A stretch of DNA of 64,000 bases, from contig NZ_CAKAKL010000016.1 in the NCBI RefSeq assembly GCF_916619195.1, positions 1 through 64,000 on the forward strand, read 5' to 3'. Positions 41,737 through 50,497 of this stretch are shown piece by piece. The stretch comes from Inquilinus sp. Marseille-Q2685 (lineage in GTDB: Bacteria > Pseudomonadota > Alphaproteobacteria > DSM-16000 > Inquilinaceae). The notes beneath the pieces were generated by a model. That model saw only the letters and a list, made by a program, of their open reading frames with translations, was not told the origin of the DNA and made no database searches. The position numbers were made by a program, and so were the translations under genes. Within the stretch, counting starts at the first letter, position 1; every line of letters starts with the position of its first letter.

Positions 41737-42706
41737 TGAGCCGGCTCCACCTTGAAGAGCACGAAGTTTTCCAAGAACTGATATCCGAGTGGGGGATTCC
41801 CATTCTCCGCGAGCACCTGTCGGGCCCGAACCAGACCGAATCCGAAGCGCTCAACAATGCCGAGCGTCTTCAAACCTTCCGCGAGAGACGGATTGCGGTA
41901 GGCTGTCACATTCAGCCAAATCGTCTCGGGCGTGACTCCACCATAGAGTCCGCCCGGGCTCATAATCTCAATCCGATCAGAGTACCAGTAGACTTTTACC
42001 GGCATGGTGCTCGCATCATAGGTGCGATGTAGTATTGCGTTACGCACAACTTGTTCCAGGGCCTCGATCGGATAGTCGCTGCGTTCCTGCCGCTGTGTGC
42101 CGCCAATCGTAGTTGCTGTGCGGATGTTAAGTTTTAGAAGCTCCTCAATCTGTCGGGCCTGATCTGGAATTGTTCCGCTAATTTCTTTTTGATCGATGAT
42201 CGGATCGGTCAACGCAGGCCCGTCGAGTCGCAAGAATTGGATGTAAGCGCCAGAGAAGTACGAGCGCGGATCCTTGCCAAAAAGCAGGATAGCTGCGTTG
42301 GTGGGTTTGCCGTCCCTCGAAAGGAGCCGAAGGGCGCGCAATTTTTCTTCAGTACTCCGACCGTTCTGGCGCCGGATTTCGGGAGAGGTCGCCGAAGGGA
42401 CATACTCCGCCTCGAAGCGGATGAGATCCAGATCGTCCAAAGTAGCATCGGCGCAGGGCCGTGCATCGAAGGCGAGATTCTGCCATGTCTGCTTTTCGGC
42501 AAGCCGACGTTCCTCCTCCGGAGTTGCCGTTGCACGGCGAGGGCCGACGCGAATCCAGCTACGACCATTCACCCGGACTGGCGGCTGGGTCGACGGGGCG
42601 ACGATCACTGCAGCGACAGTGCATCCGTCAATGACGTGACGGCCGACCGACATGACCGGAAATGGTAAGATGGCGCCGTCGCTTCGCAGGCCTCCAAGAG
42701 TTTTTA

Positions 42707-43602
42707 GAGTCCGTTTGGAAACGGAGTTTAGTGAGCGATGCGTCGGAGGAGGAGGCTTCCCATGGCGACATGGATCATGGCCTCGGAGACGTCGATGCGG
42801 GCTTCGTAGTCGCGGACCAGGCGCCGCCATCGGGTCATCCATCCGAAGGTGCGCTCGACGACCCAGCGGCGCGGCAGGACCTTGAAGCCGGCGTCGATGC
42901 GGCGGACAACCTCGATCACGAAGTCGAGGTAGGCGGCCTTGTCCATGAGCTTGCCACGGTCATAGGCGCTGTCGGCGAACAGATGCTTGATCCAGGGCCA
43001 GCGCTTGCGGATCGCGGACAGGATCGTCTGGGCGCCGGCGCTGTCGGAGATGCCGGCCGGGGTGAGGTTCACCATCAAGAGGCGCCCATCGGTGTCGACG
43101 GCGACGTGCCGCTTGCGGCCCACCACCTTCTTGGCGCCATCGAAGCTGCGAACAGCACCAGGCGCCGGTGCCTTGATCGTCTGGCTGTCGAGGATGCCGC
43201 CGGAGGGGCTGGCACCGCGCCCGGCCTGCTCCCGGTCGATCATCAGCGCGATGTCATGGATCGTTCGGAACAGGAACAGCCGGACGAAGCGCCGGAACCA
43301 CCAGTACACCGTCTGCCAGGGCGGAAAGTTCACCGGAAGCATCCGCCAGCCACAGCCGGTCCGGGCCAGATACCGGATCGCATTCAGCACCTCGCGAAGC
43401 GCGATCTCTCGCCGACGCCCTGTCCTGGCCGGCTTCGGCAGCAGCGGCTCGACTTGCGACCATTCCTCATCCGTCAGGTCGGTCGGATAGCGACGCGTCT
43501 TCTTCTCGATCTCGGCCATCCGGCCACGGCTCGTTGCTGTCCACATCCACAGCTTGAATCACGAGCTCGCTTAAAACACCAGCCCTGTTTCCAAACAGGC
43601 TC
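42707..43602 (-). mobile_element. IS5-family insertion sequence (896 bp), IS427/IS1031-like
   Basis: Ends are imperfect inverted repeats: the left end starts GAGTCCGTTTGGAAACGGAG and the right end, read inward, GAGCCTGTTTGGAAACAGGG (16 of 20 match). A TTA target-site duplication flanks it (42704-42706 and 43603-43605), as in the 2-4-bp TNA-type duplications of this group. It carries one transposase. It sits inside the AlbA_2 gene. Confidence 0.9.
42728..43546 (-). CDS. IS5-family transposase (DDE)
   Basis: 272 residues, complete. N-terminal RYPTDLTDEEWSQVEPLLPKPARTGRRREIALREVLNAIRYLARTGCGWRMLP is the IS5 signature. Catalytic residues: Asp in GILDSQTIKAPAPG, Asp in HLFADSAYDRGKL, and Glu in RRWVVERTFGWMTRWRRL. 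The start MWT is typical; a second ATG at 43520 is possible. No frameshift, so it is of the single-ORF type and probably active. G+C matches the host background more than the island around it. Confidence 0.94.
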   Translation of the reverse strand: MWTATSRGRMAEIEKKTRRYPTDLTDEEWSQVEPLLPKPARTGRRREIALREVLNAIRYLARTGCGWRMLPVNFPPWQTVYWWFRRFVRLFLFRTIHDIALMIDREQAGRGASPSGGILDSQTIKAPAPGAVRSFDGAKKVVGRKRHVAVDTDGRLLMVNLTPAGISDSAGAQTILSAIRKRWPWIKHLFADSAYDRGKLMDKAAYLDFVIEVVRRIDAGFKVLPRRWVVERTFGWMTRWRRLVRDYEARIDVSEAMIHVAMGSLLLRRIAH

Positions 43603-44037
43603 TTAGAAGTTCGTCATCGATAGTGATACCGGCACAGGTTCCGTCGTCATCCTGCCCAATGAAAATAATCCCCGGCAGCCGATGGTTGGGCAGATCGTTG
43701 GCAAAGGCACAAATGGCTTGCCGGACCGCATCTCGATTCGATGGGTAATCGCGCTTGCGCTCGACCCGATCAGATTCGATGTCCCTGAAAAGTTCCGCGA
43801 TCTCAGCGTCTGTAAGCATCAGCCTCTCTCCGCGTCTGCACCCTACCGCGGCGCCTCTCCGGAGACCAGCGACCTCATGGAGTGTCTAACCAGTGTCTCT
43901 GATATGGCCTTGCAGCCGCAGCTCGCCGATGCTCGGCGGGTGCCGACCGAGCGTGACGGAGCGCTGGAACGCCGCGCCGATGGCCCGATTCTGGCGTTGG
44001 CTGCTGCGCATGGTCGCGGAGGAAACCTCGGCCACCG

Positions 44038-45426
44038 TCACGAGCCCTGCCGCGTCCCGACCTGCTGCCAGTGCCCGGGGTTGAGCACCAGCCGGCCGGC
44101 ATCCTCGAAGCGCAGGGTCAGCGGGTAGCGCCCCGGCACCATGAAGTCGGTGGCCGAGACCGGCTTCAGCTCGGTCCGCTCTTCCTTGCCGATGGCGAAG
44201 GCGGCGCGGGCGCCGGTGGCCTGGGCGAACAAGCGGTCGCCCTCGGCCGTCACCCTCACCGTGACGAACGGGCTGAAGACGTAGTCGCCGGCCAGGGCCT
44301 TCGCCTGGTCGGCCGACACCACCGGCTTGCTGGCGGGCGTCGCCGGCTGCGGCTGGTCCGGCACCGAGGTCAGGATCGCGTCCCACATCGCCTCGCCGCC
44401 GATCACCCCGAGGTCGACCGTTGGCAGCATCGCCGCCTCGTCCTCCAGCTCGCCGGTCGAGACGGCGTACAGCACGTCGCCGTCGAACTCGGTGGCGAAA
44501 GGCTGCAGCGCCCGGCCCATCGAGCTGTGCACCTGGATCGCCAGGCGCTGCAGCTCCGCCGGCTTCAGCTTCTGGTTGGTGACGACCAGGCTGACCGTGG
44601 TGTTGCGCGCAGGGGCGTCGGCGTTCGGCGCGCCGGTCCAGCCCGGCTTGCGGCTGGCCGGATAGCCCGCCAGCAGCGCCGCGGCGGTCAGGTCCTTCGG
44701 CCAGCCTTCATCGCCATAGCAGGCCGCCACGGTGCCGTCCCGCCTCGTCACCACGCCCAGGGCATTGACCACGACGAAGGCGGCGACCTTGACCTGCCCG
44801 ACCTGGCGGAAGGCGCCGCCCTGGCCGGAATGGGCGTTGCAGCCGAACAGCGATCCCGTCATGGCCAGACGCCCGGCGCCCTGGGCGCCCAGCGGGAACA
44901 CGCCGGGCTTGGCGGCGCGGAAGGCGGCCTGGGCCAGCCGCTTGTCGGGCACGATCTCGTTCAGCCGGCGGCCGCCGAGGTCATAGATGATGGCGCCGAC
45001 CGAGAGGGCGATGTTGTCCCAATGGCCGCCGCGGATGCCGTCCTCCTTCAGTGCCGAGGCGACGGCGGTGGTGGCCTCGAGCCCGTACCAGGAGCCACCG
45101 GAGAACACCACGGCGTCCAGCTCCGGCGCGTCGTAGCCCAGGCGCAGATAGTCGGTGTTGACCGTGCCGGGCCCGCCGCCGCGGACATCCACGGCCGCCA
45201 GCGACCGCCGGTCGAAATGGAACACGGTGACGCCGGTCGGCCCCTCCTCGTACTCGCCGGGGCCGCCCCGCACCGCCGGCCAGTCGAACTTCAGCCCCTT
45301 GTCGCCGGCGTTCAGCCCCGGGGCCGGCGCCTCCTGGGCCGCGGCCGACGCCGCCAGCAGCGCGACGAGCAGGCCGGTGGCGAGCGCCCCGCCGATCGAT
45401 CCGGCCCTGTTCCCTCGATTCCGCAT
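44038..45426 (-). CDS. P1 (S58/DmpA-type) family peptidase, secreted
   Basis: 462 residues from the ATG at 45426 (AGGGGGA upstream), with a signal peptide (LLVALLAASAAAQEA). The P1 family core shows KFDWPAVRGGPGEYEEGPTGVTVFHFDRRSLAAVDVRGGGPGT, FSGGSWYGLEATTAVASALKEDGIRGG and GRRLNEIVPDKRLAQAAFRAAKPGVFPLGAQGAGR. DmpA-type enzymes are N-terminal nucleophile aminopeptidases that self-cleave; I could not assign the nucleophile residue. The region from 43820 to 44037 between it and the AlbA_2 gene holds only the island edge and no convincing gene. Confidence 0.75.
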   Translation of the reverse strand: MRNRGNRAGSIGGALATGLLVALLAASAAAQEAPAPGLNAGDKGLKFDWPAVRGGPGEYEEGPTGVTVFHFDRRSLAAVDVRGGGPGTVNTDYLRLGYDAPELDAVVFSGGSWYGLEATTAVASALKEDGIRGGHWDNIALSVGAIIYDLGGRRLNEIVPDKRLAQAAFRAAKPGVFPLGAQGAGRLAMTGSLFGCNAHSGQGGAFRQVGQVKVAAFVVVNALGVVTRRDGTVAACYGDEGWPKDLTAAALLAGYPASRKPGWTGAPNADAPARNTTVSLVVTNQKLKPAELQRLAIQVHSSMGRALQPFATEFDGDVLYAVSTGELEDEAAMLPTVDLGVIGGEAMWDAILTSVPDQPQPATPASKPVVSADQAKALAGDYVFSPFVTVRVTAEGDRLFAQATGARAAFAIGKEERTELKPVSATDFMVPGRYPLTLRFEDAGRLVLNPGHWQQVGTRQGS

Positions 45427-45604
45427 CCCATCCCCCTGTCGATGACCCGCCGGCTGCCCCGGCATGAAACGGGAATGCTGTCCCAACCACGCCGCGGGCG
45501 GAAGGGATAAAGGCGCCACGGTTGGCGATCATGCGCACCGGCCATGGCGCTGCGGCTGCCCAGCCCCATCTTCATGGGGGCGACAGCGCAGACGGAGGCA
45601 GGCG

Positions 45605-46522
45605 ATGCCGCGTTCCCCGATCCTCTCCCGCCGCACCCTGCTGGGGGCCATGGCCGCCGCCGGCGCGGCCCCGATGCTGCCGGACGCGGCGGCGCAGGCG
45701 TCCCCGCTTACCCGGCCGATCCCGTCGACCGGCGAGGCGATGCCCGTGGTCGGGCTCGGCAGCTGGATCACCTTCAATGTCGGCGACGATCTGGAGGCGC
45801 GAGACGAGTGCGCCGAGGTGATGCGTGCCTTCTTCGCCGAGGGCGGAAGAATGATCGATTCCTCGCCGATGTACGGCTCGTCCCAGCCGGTGATCGGCTA
45901 CGGCCTGGCCAGGCTCGGCCATCCGCCCGGCCTGTTCGCGGCCGACAAGGTCTGGACCTCGGGCGACGGGCCGGGGCAGATCGAGCAGTCGCGCCGGCTC
46001 TGGGGCGTGCCGCAGTTCGACCTGCTGCAGGTCCACAACCTGCTGGCCTGGGAGACGCATCTCGACACGCTCCTCGCCATGAAGGCGGAGGGCCGGCTCC
46101 GTTATGTCGGCATCACCACCTCGGAGGGGCGGCGGCACGGCGAGATCGAGCAGGTGATGCGCAGCCGGCCGATCGACTTCGTCCAGATCACCTACAACAT
46201 CCTCGACCGCGAGGTGGAGGAGCGCATCCTGCCGTTGGCGCAGGACCGCGGCATCGCCGTCATCGTCAACCGGCCGTTCCGCCAGGGCGAGCTGATCGAC
46301 GATTTCGGCGGCGAGGCGCTGCCCGGCTGGGCCGGCGAGATCGGCTGCGGCAGCTGGGCCCAGCTCCTGCTGAAATTCGTGGTCTCGCACCCGGCCGTCA
46401 CCTGCGCCATCCCGGCCACCACCCGCGCCGACCATGTTCGCGAGAATCTCGGCGCCGCCCGTGGCCCGATGCCGGATGCGGCGATGCGCCGGCGCATGGC
46501 CGCCGATATCGAGGCGCTGTGA
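45605..46522 (+). CDS. Tat-exported aldo/keto reductase-like protein
   Basis: 305 residues. The N-terminus SRRTLLGAMAAAGAAPMLPDAAAQA is a twin-arginine signal peptide. The AKR barrel follows: MPVVGLGSWITFNVG, MIDSSPMYGSSQPVIGYGL (catalytic Asp and Tyr), AADKVWTSGD (Lys), QVHNLLAWETHL (His) and ITTSEGRRHGEIEQVM. Predicted periplasmic AKRs are known but rare. GGAGG precedes the ATG by four bases. It overlaps the next gene (TGATG). Confidence 0.83.
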   Translation: MPRSPILSRRTLLGAMAAAGAAPMLPDAAAQASPLTRPIPSTGEAMPVVGLGSWITFNVGDDLEARDECAEVMRAFFAEGGRMIDSSPMYGSSQPVIGYGLARLGHPPGLFAADKVWTSGDGPGQIEQSRRLWGVPQFDLLQVHNLLAWETHLDTLLAMKAEGRLRYVGITTSEGRRHGEIEQVMRSRPIDFVQITYNILDREVEERILPLAQDRGIAVIVNRPFRQGELIDDFGGEALPGWAGEIGCGSWAQLLLKFVVSHPAVTCAIPATTRADHVRENLGAARGPMPDAAMRRRMAADIEAL

Positions 46523-47196
46523 TGTCGGAGTGGTGGAGCTACCGGCTCTCCGACTTCCTGCTGTTCTCGCCCCGCACCTATCACCGGCTGTTCGGGCTGT
46601 ACAACGCCGCGATCTGGCCGGCGCAGGCGGCGGCCGTGCTGCTCGGCCTGCTGATGCTGGTCCTGCTGCGGCGCGGCGGGCCGGTCGCCGGGCCCGCCGT
46701 CGCCGCCATCCTGGCCGCCTGCTGGGCCTGGGTGGCGATCGCCTTCCATCTCGACCGCTACGCCACCATCAACTGGGCCGCGCCCTGGGCCGCGACGGCC
46801 TTCCTGGCGCAGGCGGCGCTGCTGGTCTGGGCCGGGGCGGTCGGCGGTCGGCTGTCCGCCCCGCCGCGGCTCGATATCGCCGGCCGGGCGGGGATCGGGA
46901 TCTTCCTGTTCGCGCTGCTGGCCCAGCCGGCGATCGGCCTGCTGCTCGGCCGCTCCTGGCGTCAGGCCGAGATCTTCGGCGTCGCGCCCGACCCGACCGC
47001 GATCGGCACGCTCGGCCTGCTGCTGGCCCTGGCCGGTCCGGCGCGCTGGGTGCTGATGGTCCTGCCCGCGCTGTGGTGCGCCGCCACCGGGGCGACGCTG
47101 TGGGCGATGTCGGCGCCGGAGGCCTGGGTGGTCCCGGCCGCGGCCCTGCTGGCTCTCGTCCTGGCGACCTGGCAGGGGCTGCGCCGGACGGGCTGA
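46522..47196 (+). CDS. DUF6064-family membrane protein
   Basis: 224 residues, about seven hydrophobic segments. N-terminus WWSYRLSDFLLFSPRTYHRLFGLYNAAIWP and the ending LVLATWQGLR match DUF6064 proteins. Function unknown. Translationally coupled with the upstream aldo/keto reductase, suggesting joint function at the membrane/periplasm. Confidence 0.78.
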   Translation: MSEWWSYRLSDFLLFSPRTYHRLFGLYNAAIWPAQAAAVLLGLLMLVLLRRGGPVAGPAVAAILAACWAWVAIAFHLDRYATINWAAPWAATAFLAQAALLVWAGAVGGRLSAPPRLDIAGRAGIGIFLFALLAQPAIGLLLGRSWRQAEIFGVAPDPTAIGTLGLLLALAGPARWVLMVLPALWCAATGATLWAMSAPEAWVVPAAALLALVLATWQGLRRTG

Positions 47197-47267
47197 TCGC
47201 GCCGGTTGGCAGAATCAGACGGCATCCTGTCATTGCTGCCATCGGGTGATCCGGCCACACTCGCGGC

Positions 47268-48257
47268 ATGTCCGACCCGACCTCCCCGCGCCGCATCGCC
47301 GTGCTGGCCTTTCCCGGCGTCGGGCTGCTCGACGTCGTCGGCCCGCTCGAGGCCTTCGCCGCCGCCTCCGCGCTGCTGGGCGACGGCGGGGCGCCGCCGG
47401 CCTATGCGGTCGAGATCCTGGCGGCGCGGGCCGGCCCGGTTCGCGCCGACTCCGGCCTGGCGGTGCTGGCCGGTCGCGGCCTGGAGGACGCCGGGGAAGG
47501 GATCGACACGCTGCTGGTTGCGGGCGGCGCCGGGATCGAGGATGCCGTCGCCGACCCGGCCCTGGTCTCCTGGCTGCGGGCCGCGGCGCCGCGGGTGCGG
47601 CGGCTCGGCTCGGTCTGCACCGGGGCGCTGCTGCTGGCCGAGGCCGGGCTGCTCGACGGCCGCCGCGCGGCCACCCATTGGAACTGGTGCGAGCGGCTGG
47701 GCCGGCGCTACCCGGCGGTGCGGGTCGAGCCCGACCCGATCTTCGTCCGGGACGGCCCGGTCTGGACCTCGGCCGGCGTCACCGCCGGCATGGACCTGGC
47801 GCTGGCGCTGATCGAGGACGACCACGGCCGCGACCTGGCGCTGGCCACGGCCCGAGACATGGTGATGTTCCTGAAGCGGCCGGGCGGCCAGTCGCAGTTC
47901 AGCGCCGCGCTGGCCGGCCAGACGGCGGAGCGCCGGCCGCTGCAGGCACTGCAGGACTGGATGCTGGCGCATCCGGAGGCCGAGCTGTCGGTGCCGGCCC
48001 TGGCCGAGCGGGCGGCGATGAGCCCGCGCAACTTCGCCCGCGCCTTCCGGCGCGAGGTCGGCACCACCCCCGCCGCCTATGTCGAGCGGCTGCGGGTCGA
48101 GGCAGCGCGCCGCCGGCTGGAGGAGACCGACCTGCCGGGCGAGACCGTCGCCCGGGCCTGCGGCTTCGGCAACGGCGACGGCATGCGCCGCGCCTTCCTG
48201 CGCCGGCTCGGCGTGGCCCCGCGCGAATACCGCGAGCGGTTCCGGCCGAAGCCATGA
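47268..48257 (+). CDS. GlxA-family AraC-type transcriptional regulator
   Basis: 329 residues. N-terminal DJ-1/PfpI-like domain: VLAFPGVGLLDVVGPLEAFAAAS, GADTLLVAGGAGIEDAVADP, GSVCTGALLLAEAGLLDGRRAATHWNWCERL (the cysteine in the nucleophile elbow). C-terminal AraC HTH: ALAERAAMSPRNFARAFRREVGTTPAAYVERLRVEAARRRLEETDLPGETVARACGFGNGDGMRRAF (about 245-310). GlxA-type proteins respond to amines or small metabolites. The cysteine hydrolase gene starts 23 bp downstream. Confidence 0.92.
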   Translation: MSDPTSPRRIAVLAFPGVGLLDVVGPLEAFAAASALLGDGGAPPAYAVEILAARAGPVRADSGLAVLAGRGLEDAGEGIDTLLVAGGAGIEDAVADPALVSWLRAAAPRVRRLGSVCTGALLLAEAGLLDGRRAATHWNWCERLGRRYPAVRVEPDPIFVRDGPVWTSAGVTAGMDLALALIEDDHGRDLALATARDMVMFLKRPGGQSQFSAALAGQTAERRPLQALQDWMLAHPEAELSVPALAERAAMSPRNFARAFRREVGTTPAAYVERLRVEAARRRLEETDLPGETVARACGFGNGDGMRRAFLRRLGVAPREYRERFRPKP

Positions 48258-48279
48258 TCCTCACCTGAAGGGGCCTGAG

Positions 48280-48852
48280 ATGAACGAGACACCCGACCTC
48301 GGCCGGGCGGCGCTGCTGCCGGTCGACCTGCAGCGCGGCTTCGACCTGCCGTCCTGGGGCCGGCGGAACAATCCGGAGCTCGACGCCAACGGCCGGCGCC
48401 TGCTGGCGGCCTGGCGGCGGGCCGGGCTGCCGCTGCTGCACATCCGGCACGATTCGGTCGAGCCCGGCTCGACCCTGGCGCCAAGCCATCCGGGCCATGC
48501 CTTCCGCCCGGGCTTCGAGCCACGGGAGGGCGAACCGGTGGTGGCGAAGTCGGTGAACTGCGCCTTCATCGGCACCGACCTGGACCTGCGGCTGCGGCGG
48601 CTCGGCGTCGGCACGGTGGTGCTGTTCGGCTTCAGCACCGACATGTGCGTCTCGACCACCGCCCGCGTGGCGGCGAATCTGGGCTACCGGACGGTCGTGG
48701 TCGGCGACGCCTGCGCCTGCTTCGACCTGCCGGACGGCGCCGGCGGCACGGTCGCGGCGGAGGACCTGCACCGCGCCCATCTGGCGACGCTGGCGGCGGA
48801 GTTCGCCACGGTCGCGACCACGGGTGCGGTGGTGGAGGAGATCGGCCCGTAG
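48280..48852 (+). CDS. Isochorismatase-like cysteine hydrolase
   Basis: 190 residues. Catalytic triad region: ALLPVDLQRGFDLP (Asp), VVAKSVNCAFIGTDLDLRL (Lys), and GFSTDMCVSTTARVAANLGYRTVVVGDACACFD (Cys). The family hydrolyses amides such as nicotinamide or N-carbamoyl compounds; substrate unknown. Co-transcribed with the GlxA regulator. Confidence 0.9.
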   Translation: MNETPDLGRAALLPVDLQRGFDLPSWGRRNNPELDANGRRLLAAWRRAGLPLLHIRHDSVEPGSTLAPSHPGHAFRPGFEPREGEPVVAKSVNCAFIGTDLDLRLRRLGVGTVVLFGFSTDMCVSTTARVAANLGYRTVVVGDACACFDLPDGAGGTVAAEDLHRAHLATLAAEFATVATTGAVVEEIGP

Positions 48853-48855
48853 GTC

Positions 48856-48974
48856 GGGTTCGCGTCAGCGAACCCGCCAACTCGATATCTCCAATCTGTC
48901 ATTGCCGGGCTTGACCCGGCAATCCAGTGGGTCTCGACGCTCTCTGGATGCCCGGGTCAAGCCCGGGCATGACA
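48856..48974. repeat. REP-type palindromic elements after the cysteine hydrolase gene
   Basis: A short hairpin, GGGTTCGC/GCGAACCC (48856-48875), is followed by a longer inverted pair 48897-48974: TGTCATTGCCGGGCTTGACC at the left arm and TCAAGCCCGGGCATGACA at the right. This GTCATGCCCGGGCTTGACC type is an intergenic palindrome common in alphaproteobacteria. It ends 36 bp before the hydroxylase stop. Confidence 0.75.
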
Positions 48975-49009
48975 AAAGTGGGATTGCGGGAGACGAACGA
49001 TGCCTGACT

Positions 49010-49855
49010 TCAGGCCTTGCGGTTCCGCAGGGCCTCGGCCTGGGCGTAGAACTTCTTCTCCCACTCCTTGTGCGCGTCCTGCCCCTCGCGGATGAAGGGG
49101 GTGAAGACGGCGAGGTTGAGGAGCAGCCAGTTCACCAGCCGCGCCGGGAAGCGCAGCGGCTTGACGAAGTCGATGAACAGCACGACCCGGGTCTTGTCGG
49201 TGTGGTTCCAGGCCTCGTGCTCATAGGCGTCGTCGAACACCAGGGCCTTGCCTTCTTCCCAATGGCAGATCTGCTTGTCGACGCGGATCGCCAGCTTCTC
49301 GCGCGGCTCCGGCACCAGGAGCGGCAGGTGCAGCCGCAGCACGCCGTTATAGGGGCCGCGATGGGCCGCCAGGTGCTTGCCCGGCTCGAAGATCGAGAAC
49401 ATCGCCGTCTTCAGGCCCGGGATCTTCTGGACGATGCGCCAGGTCTCCGGGCACTGGGCGATGTTCCTCTCCGAGCTGACGCCGTAGCCGGCCAGGAAGA
49501 ACGTCTTCCAGTGGTTGTCCTTGGTGATGGTCTTCACGTCGGACGAGATGTCCTGGAAGCTCGGCAGCTCGTCCTGTCGCAGCAGGACGCGGTCCAGCTC
49601 GGCCCGGATCAGCGGCCATTCGCGCTCGATCTCGGCGACCCAGGGGAAGGTGGCGGTGTCGTAGACCGGCGGGTTGCCGACCTTGCTGTACTTCAAGTTC
49701 AGCCGCTCGGCCCAGGCCACGACGCGCATGAAGAAGCGGGTCACTGTGCTCGGCCGGTCCAGGGTCGGATCGATGCCTGCGGTGGCGAAGGTCTGCTTCG
49801 GGGTCATCGCGCCCGGATGCGTCGCGGTGCCTTGGTTTCCGACGCTTGCGTTCAC
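49010..49855 (-). CDS. Aspartyl/asparaginyl beta-hydroxylase-like dioxygenase
   Basis: 281 residues from a GTG at 49855 (start uncertain; ATG at 49807 is also possible). The Fe/2OG domain shows FQDISSDVKTITKDNHWKTFFLAGYG, MFSIFEPGKHLAAHRGPYNGVLRLHLPLLVPEP (first metal His), WEEGKALVFDDAYEHEAWNHTDKTRVVLFIDF (second His). The Asp_Arg_Hydrox fold is shared with LpxO-type lipid A hydroxylases, so either a protein or a lipid A substrate is possible. A hydrophobic C-terminal segment (LVNWLLLNLAVF) could anchor it. Intergenic space upstream (to 50107) shows nothing I can name. Confidence 0.8.
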   Translation of the reverse strand: MNASVGNQGTATHPGAMTPKQTFATAGIDPTLDRPSTVTRFFMRVVAWAERLNLKYSKVGNPPVYDTATFPWVAEIEREWPLIRAELDRVLLRQDELPSFQDISSDVKTITKDNHWKTFFLAGYGVSSERNIAQCPETWRIVQKIPGLKTAMFSIFEPGKHLAAHRGPYNGVLRLHLPLLVPEPREKLAIRVDKQICHWEEGKALVFDDAYEHEAWNHTDKTRVVLFIDFVKPLRFPARLVNWLLLNLAVFTPFIREGQDAHKEWEKKFYAQAEALRNRKA

Positions 49856-50107
49856 GGTCTCACACTCCGACTGTGCTCTCGCTTCCGACCAGGGGCAGCG
49901 ACTGTGCCCGCCGCTGCGACCTAGGATTATATCGCAGAAACGGGCGGTTGGGATCTTGGCCCGCCACGGGATTGCTTCCCCTACACCAATGGTGGGGCGG
50001 TTGCCATCGCTCCATCTGCGAATCATTCCTAGACGGATTTGTGACAACGTCAAGACAGTGCGGGGAGCGCTACGGTGCCGCGGATCGCGGCGGGACCATC
50101 CGCAGCG

Positions 50108-50362
50108 TTAAGTCGCCTCGCCGGAGAAGAGCGCCGCGACCCGTTCGTTCTCGGCATCGAACGCCTCGAGTGTCATCGGCGGATACTGCCCAGCCAGCAA
50201 CCCGAGGCGACGGCCTGCATCGGGAGCGGCGGTTATTGGGACAAGGCGGGCCGCGGGGCGGCCGTTGCGAGTGATGACGACCTCGGTCTCGCGGCCTGTC
50301 TCGATCGCGGCAATCAGACGAGAAAGGCTGGATCTGGCCTTGGAAATGTTGACGGTGCTCAT
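50108..50362 (-). CDS. Solitary Phd/YefM-family antitoxin
   Basis: 84 residues. Phd/YefM N-terminus: NISKARSSLSRLIAAIETGRETEVVITRNGRPAARLVPI, followed by GRRLGLLAGQYPPMTLEAFDAENERVAALFSG, which in two-gene loci wraps a PIN toxin. No toxin gene is adjacent on either side, so it is an orphan, perhaps a relic or an anti-addiction protein. Confidence 0.85.
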   Translation of the reverse strand: MSTVNISKARSSLSRLIAAIETGRETEVVITRNGRPAARLVPITAAPDAGRRLGLLAGQYPPMTLEAFDAENERVAALFSGEAT

Positions 50363-50497
50363 GGCGACTGGGCCTCGCTAGGCCCGACCAGCATAGGGCG
50401 ACGGTGATCGCTTTCAAATCGATGGTCCGCTTTCTGCAGGCCTGACGCCCGCATGCAGCCACGCTATGCTGGCCCGCAACCCGCCGGAGGCTCGCCC

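Larger units (their letters stand above)
41733..43819 (-). pseudogene. AlbA_2-HATPase_c_4 regulator, interrupted by an IS5-family element
   Basis: Removing the IS (42707-43602) and one TTA repeat restores an uninterrupted 395-codon frame from ATG 43819 to a stop at 41733. The N-terminal AlbA_2 (Schlafen-like) domain reads ERKRDYPSNRDAVRQAICAF and continues with NDLPNHRLPGIIFIGQDDDG. The C-terminal HATPase_c_4 domain has EALEQVVRNAILHRTYD, KVYWYSDRIEIMSPGGLYGG and GIVERFGFGLVRARQVL. Proteins of this layout are labelled RecG-like or putative transcriptional regulators; some AlbA_2 proteins act in phage defence or RNA cleavage. As it stands the gene is broken after about residue 72. Confidence 0.9.

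Noticed and set aside
43886-44386. Possible small gene between the AlbA_2 fragment and the P1 peptidase
   Set aside because: The frame is continuous only as a shadow of the peptidase; the unique part (43886-44037) has no recognisable motif or ribosome-binding site.
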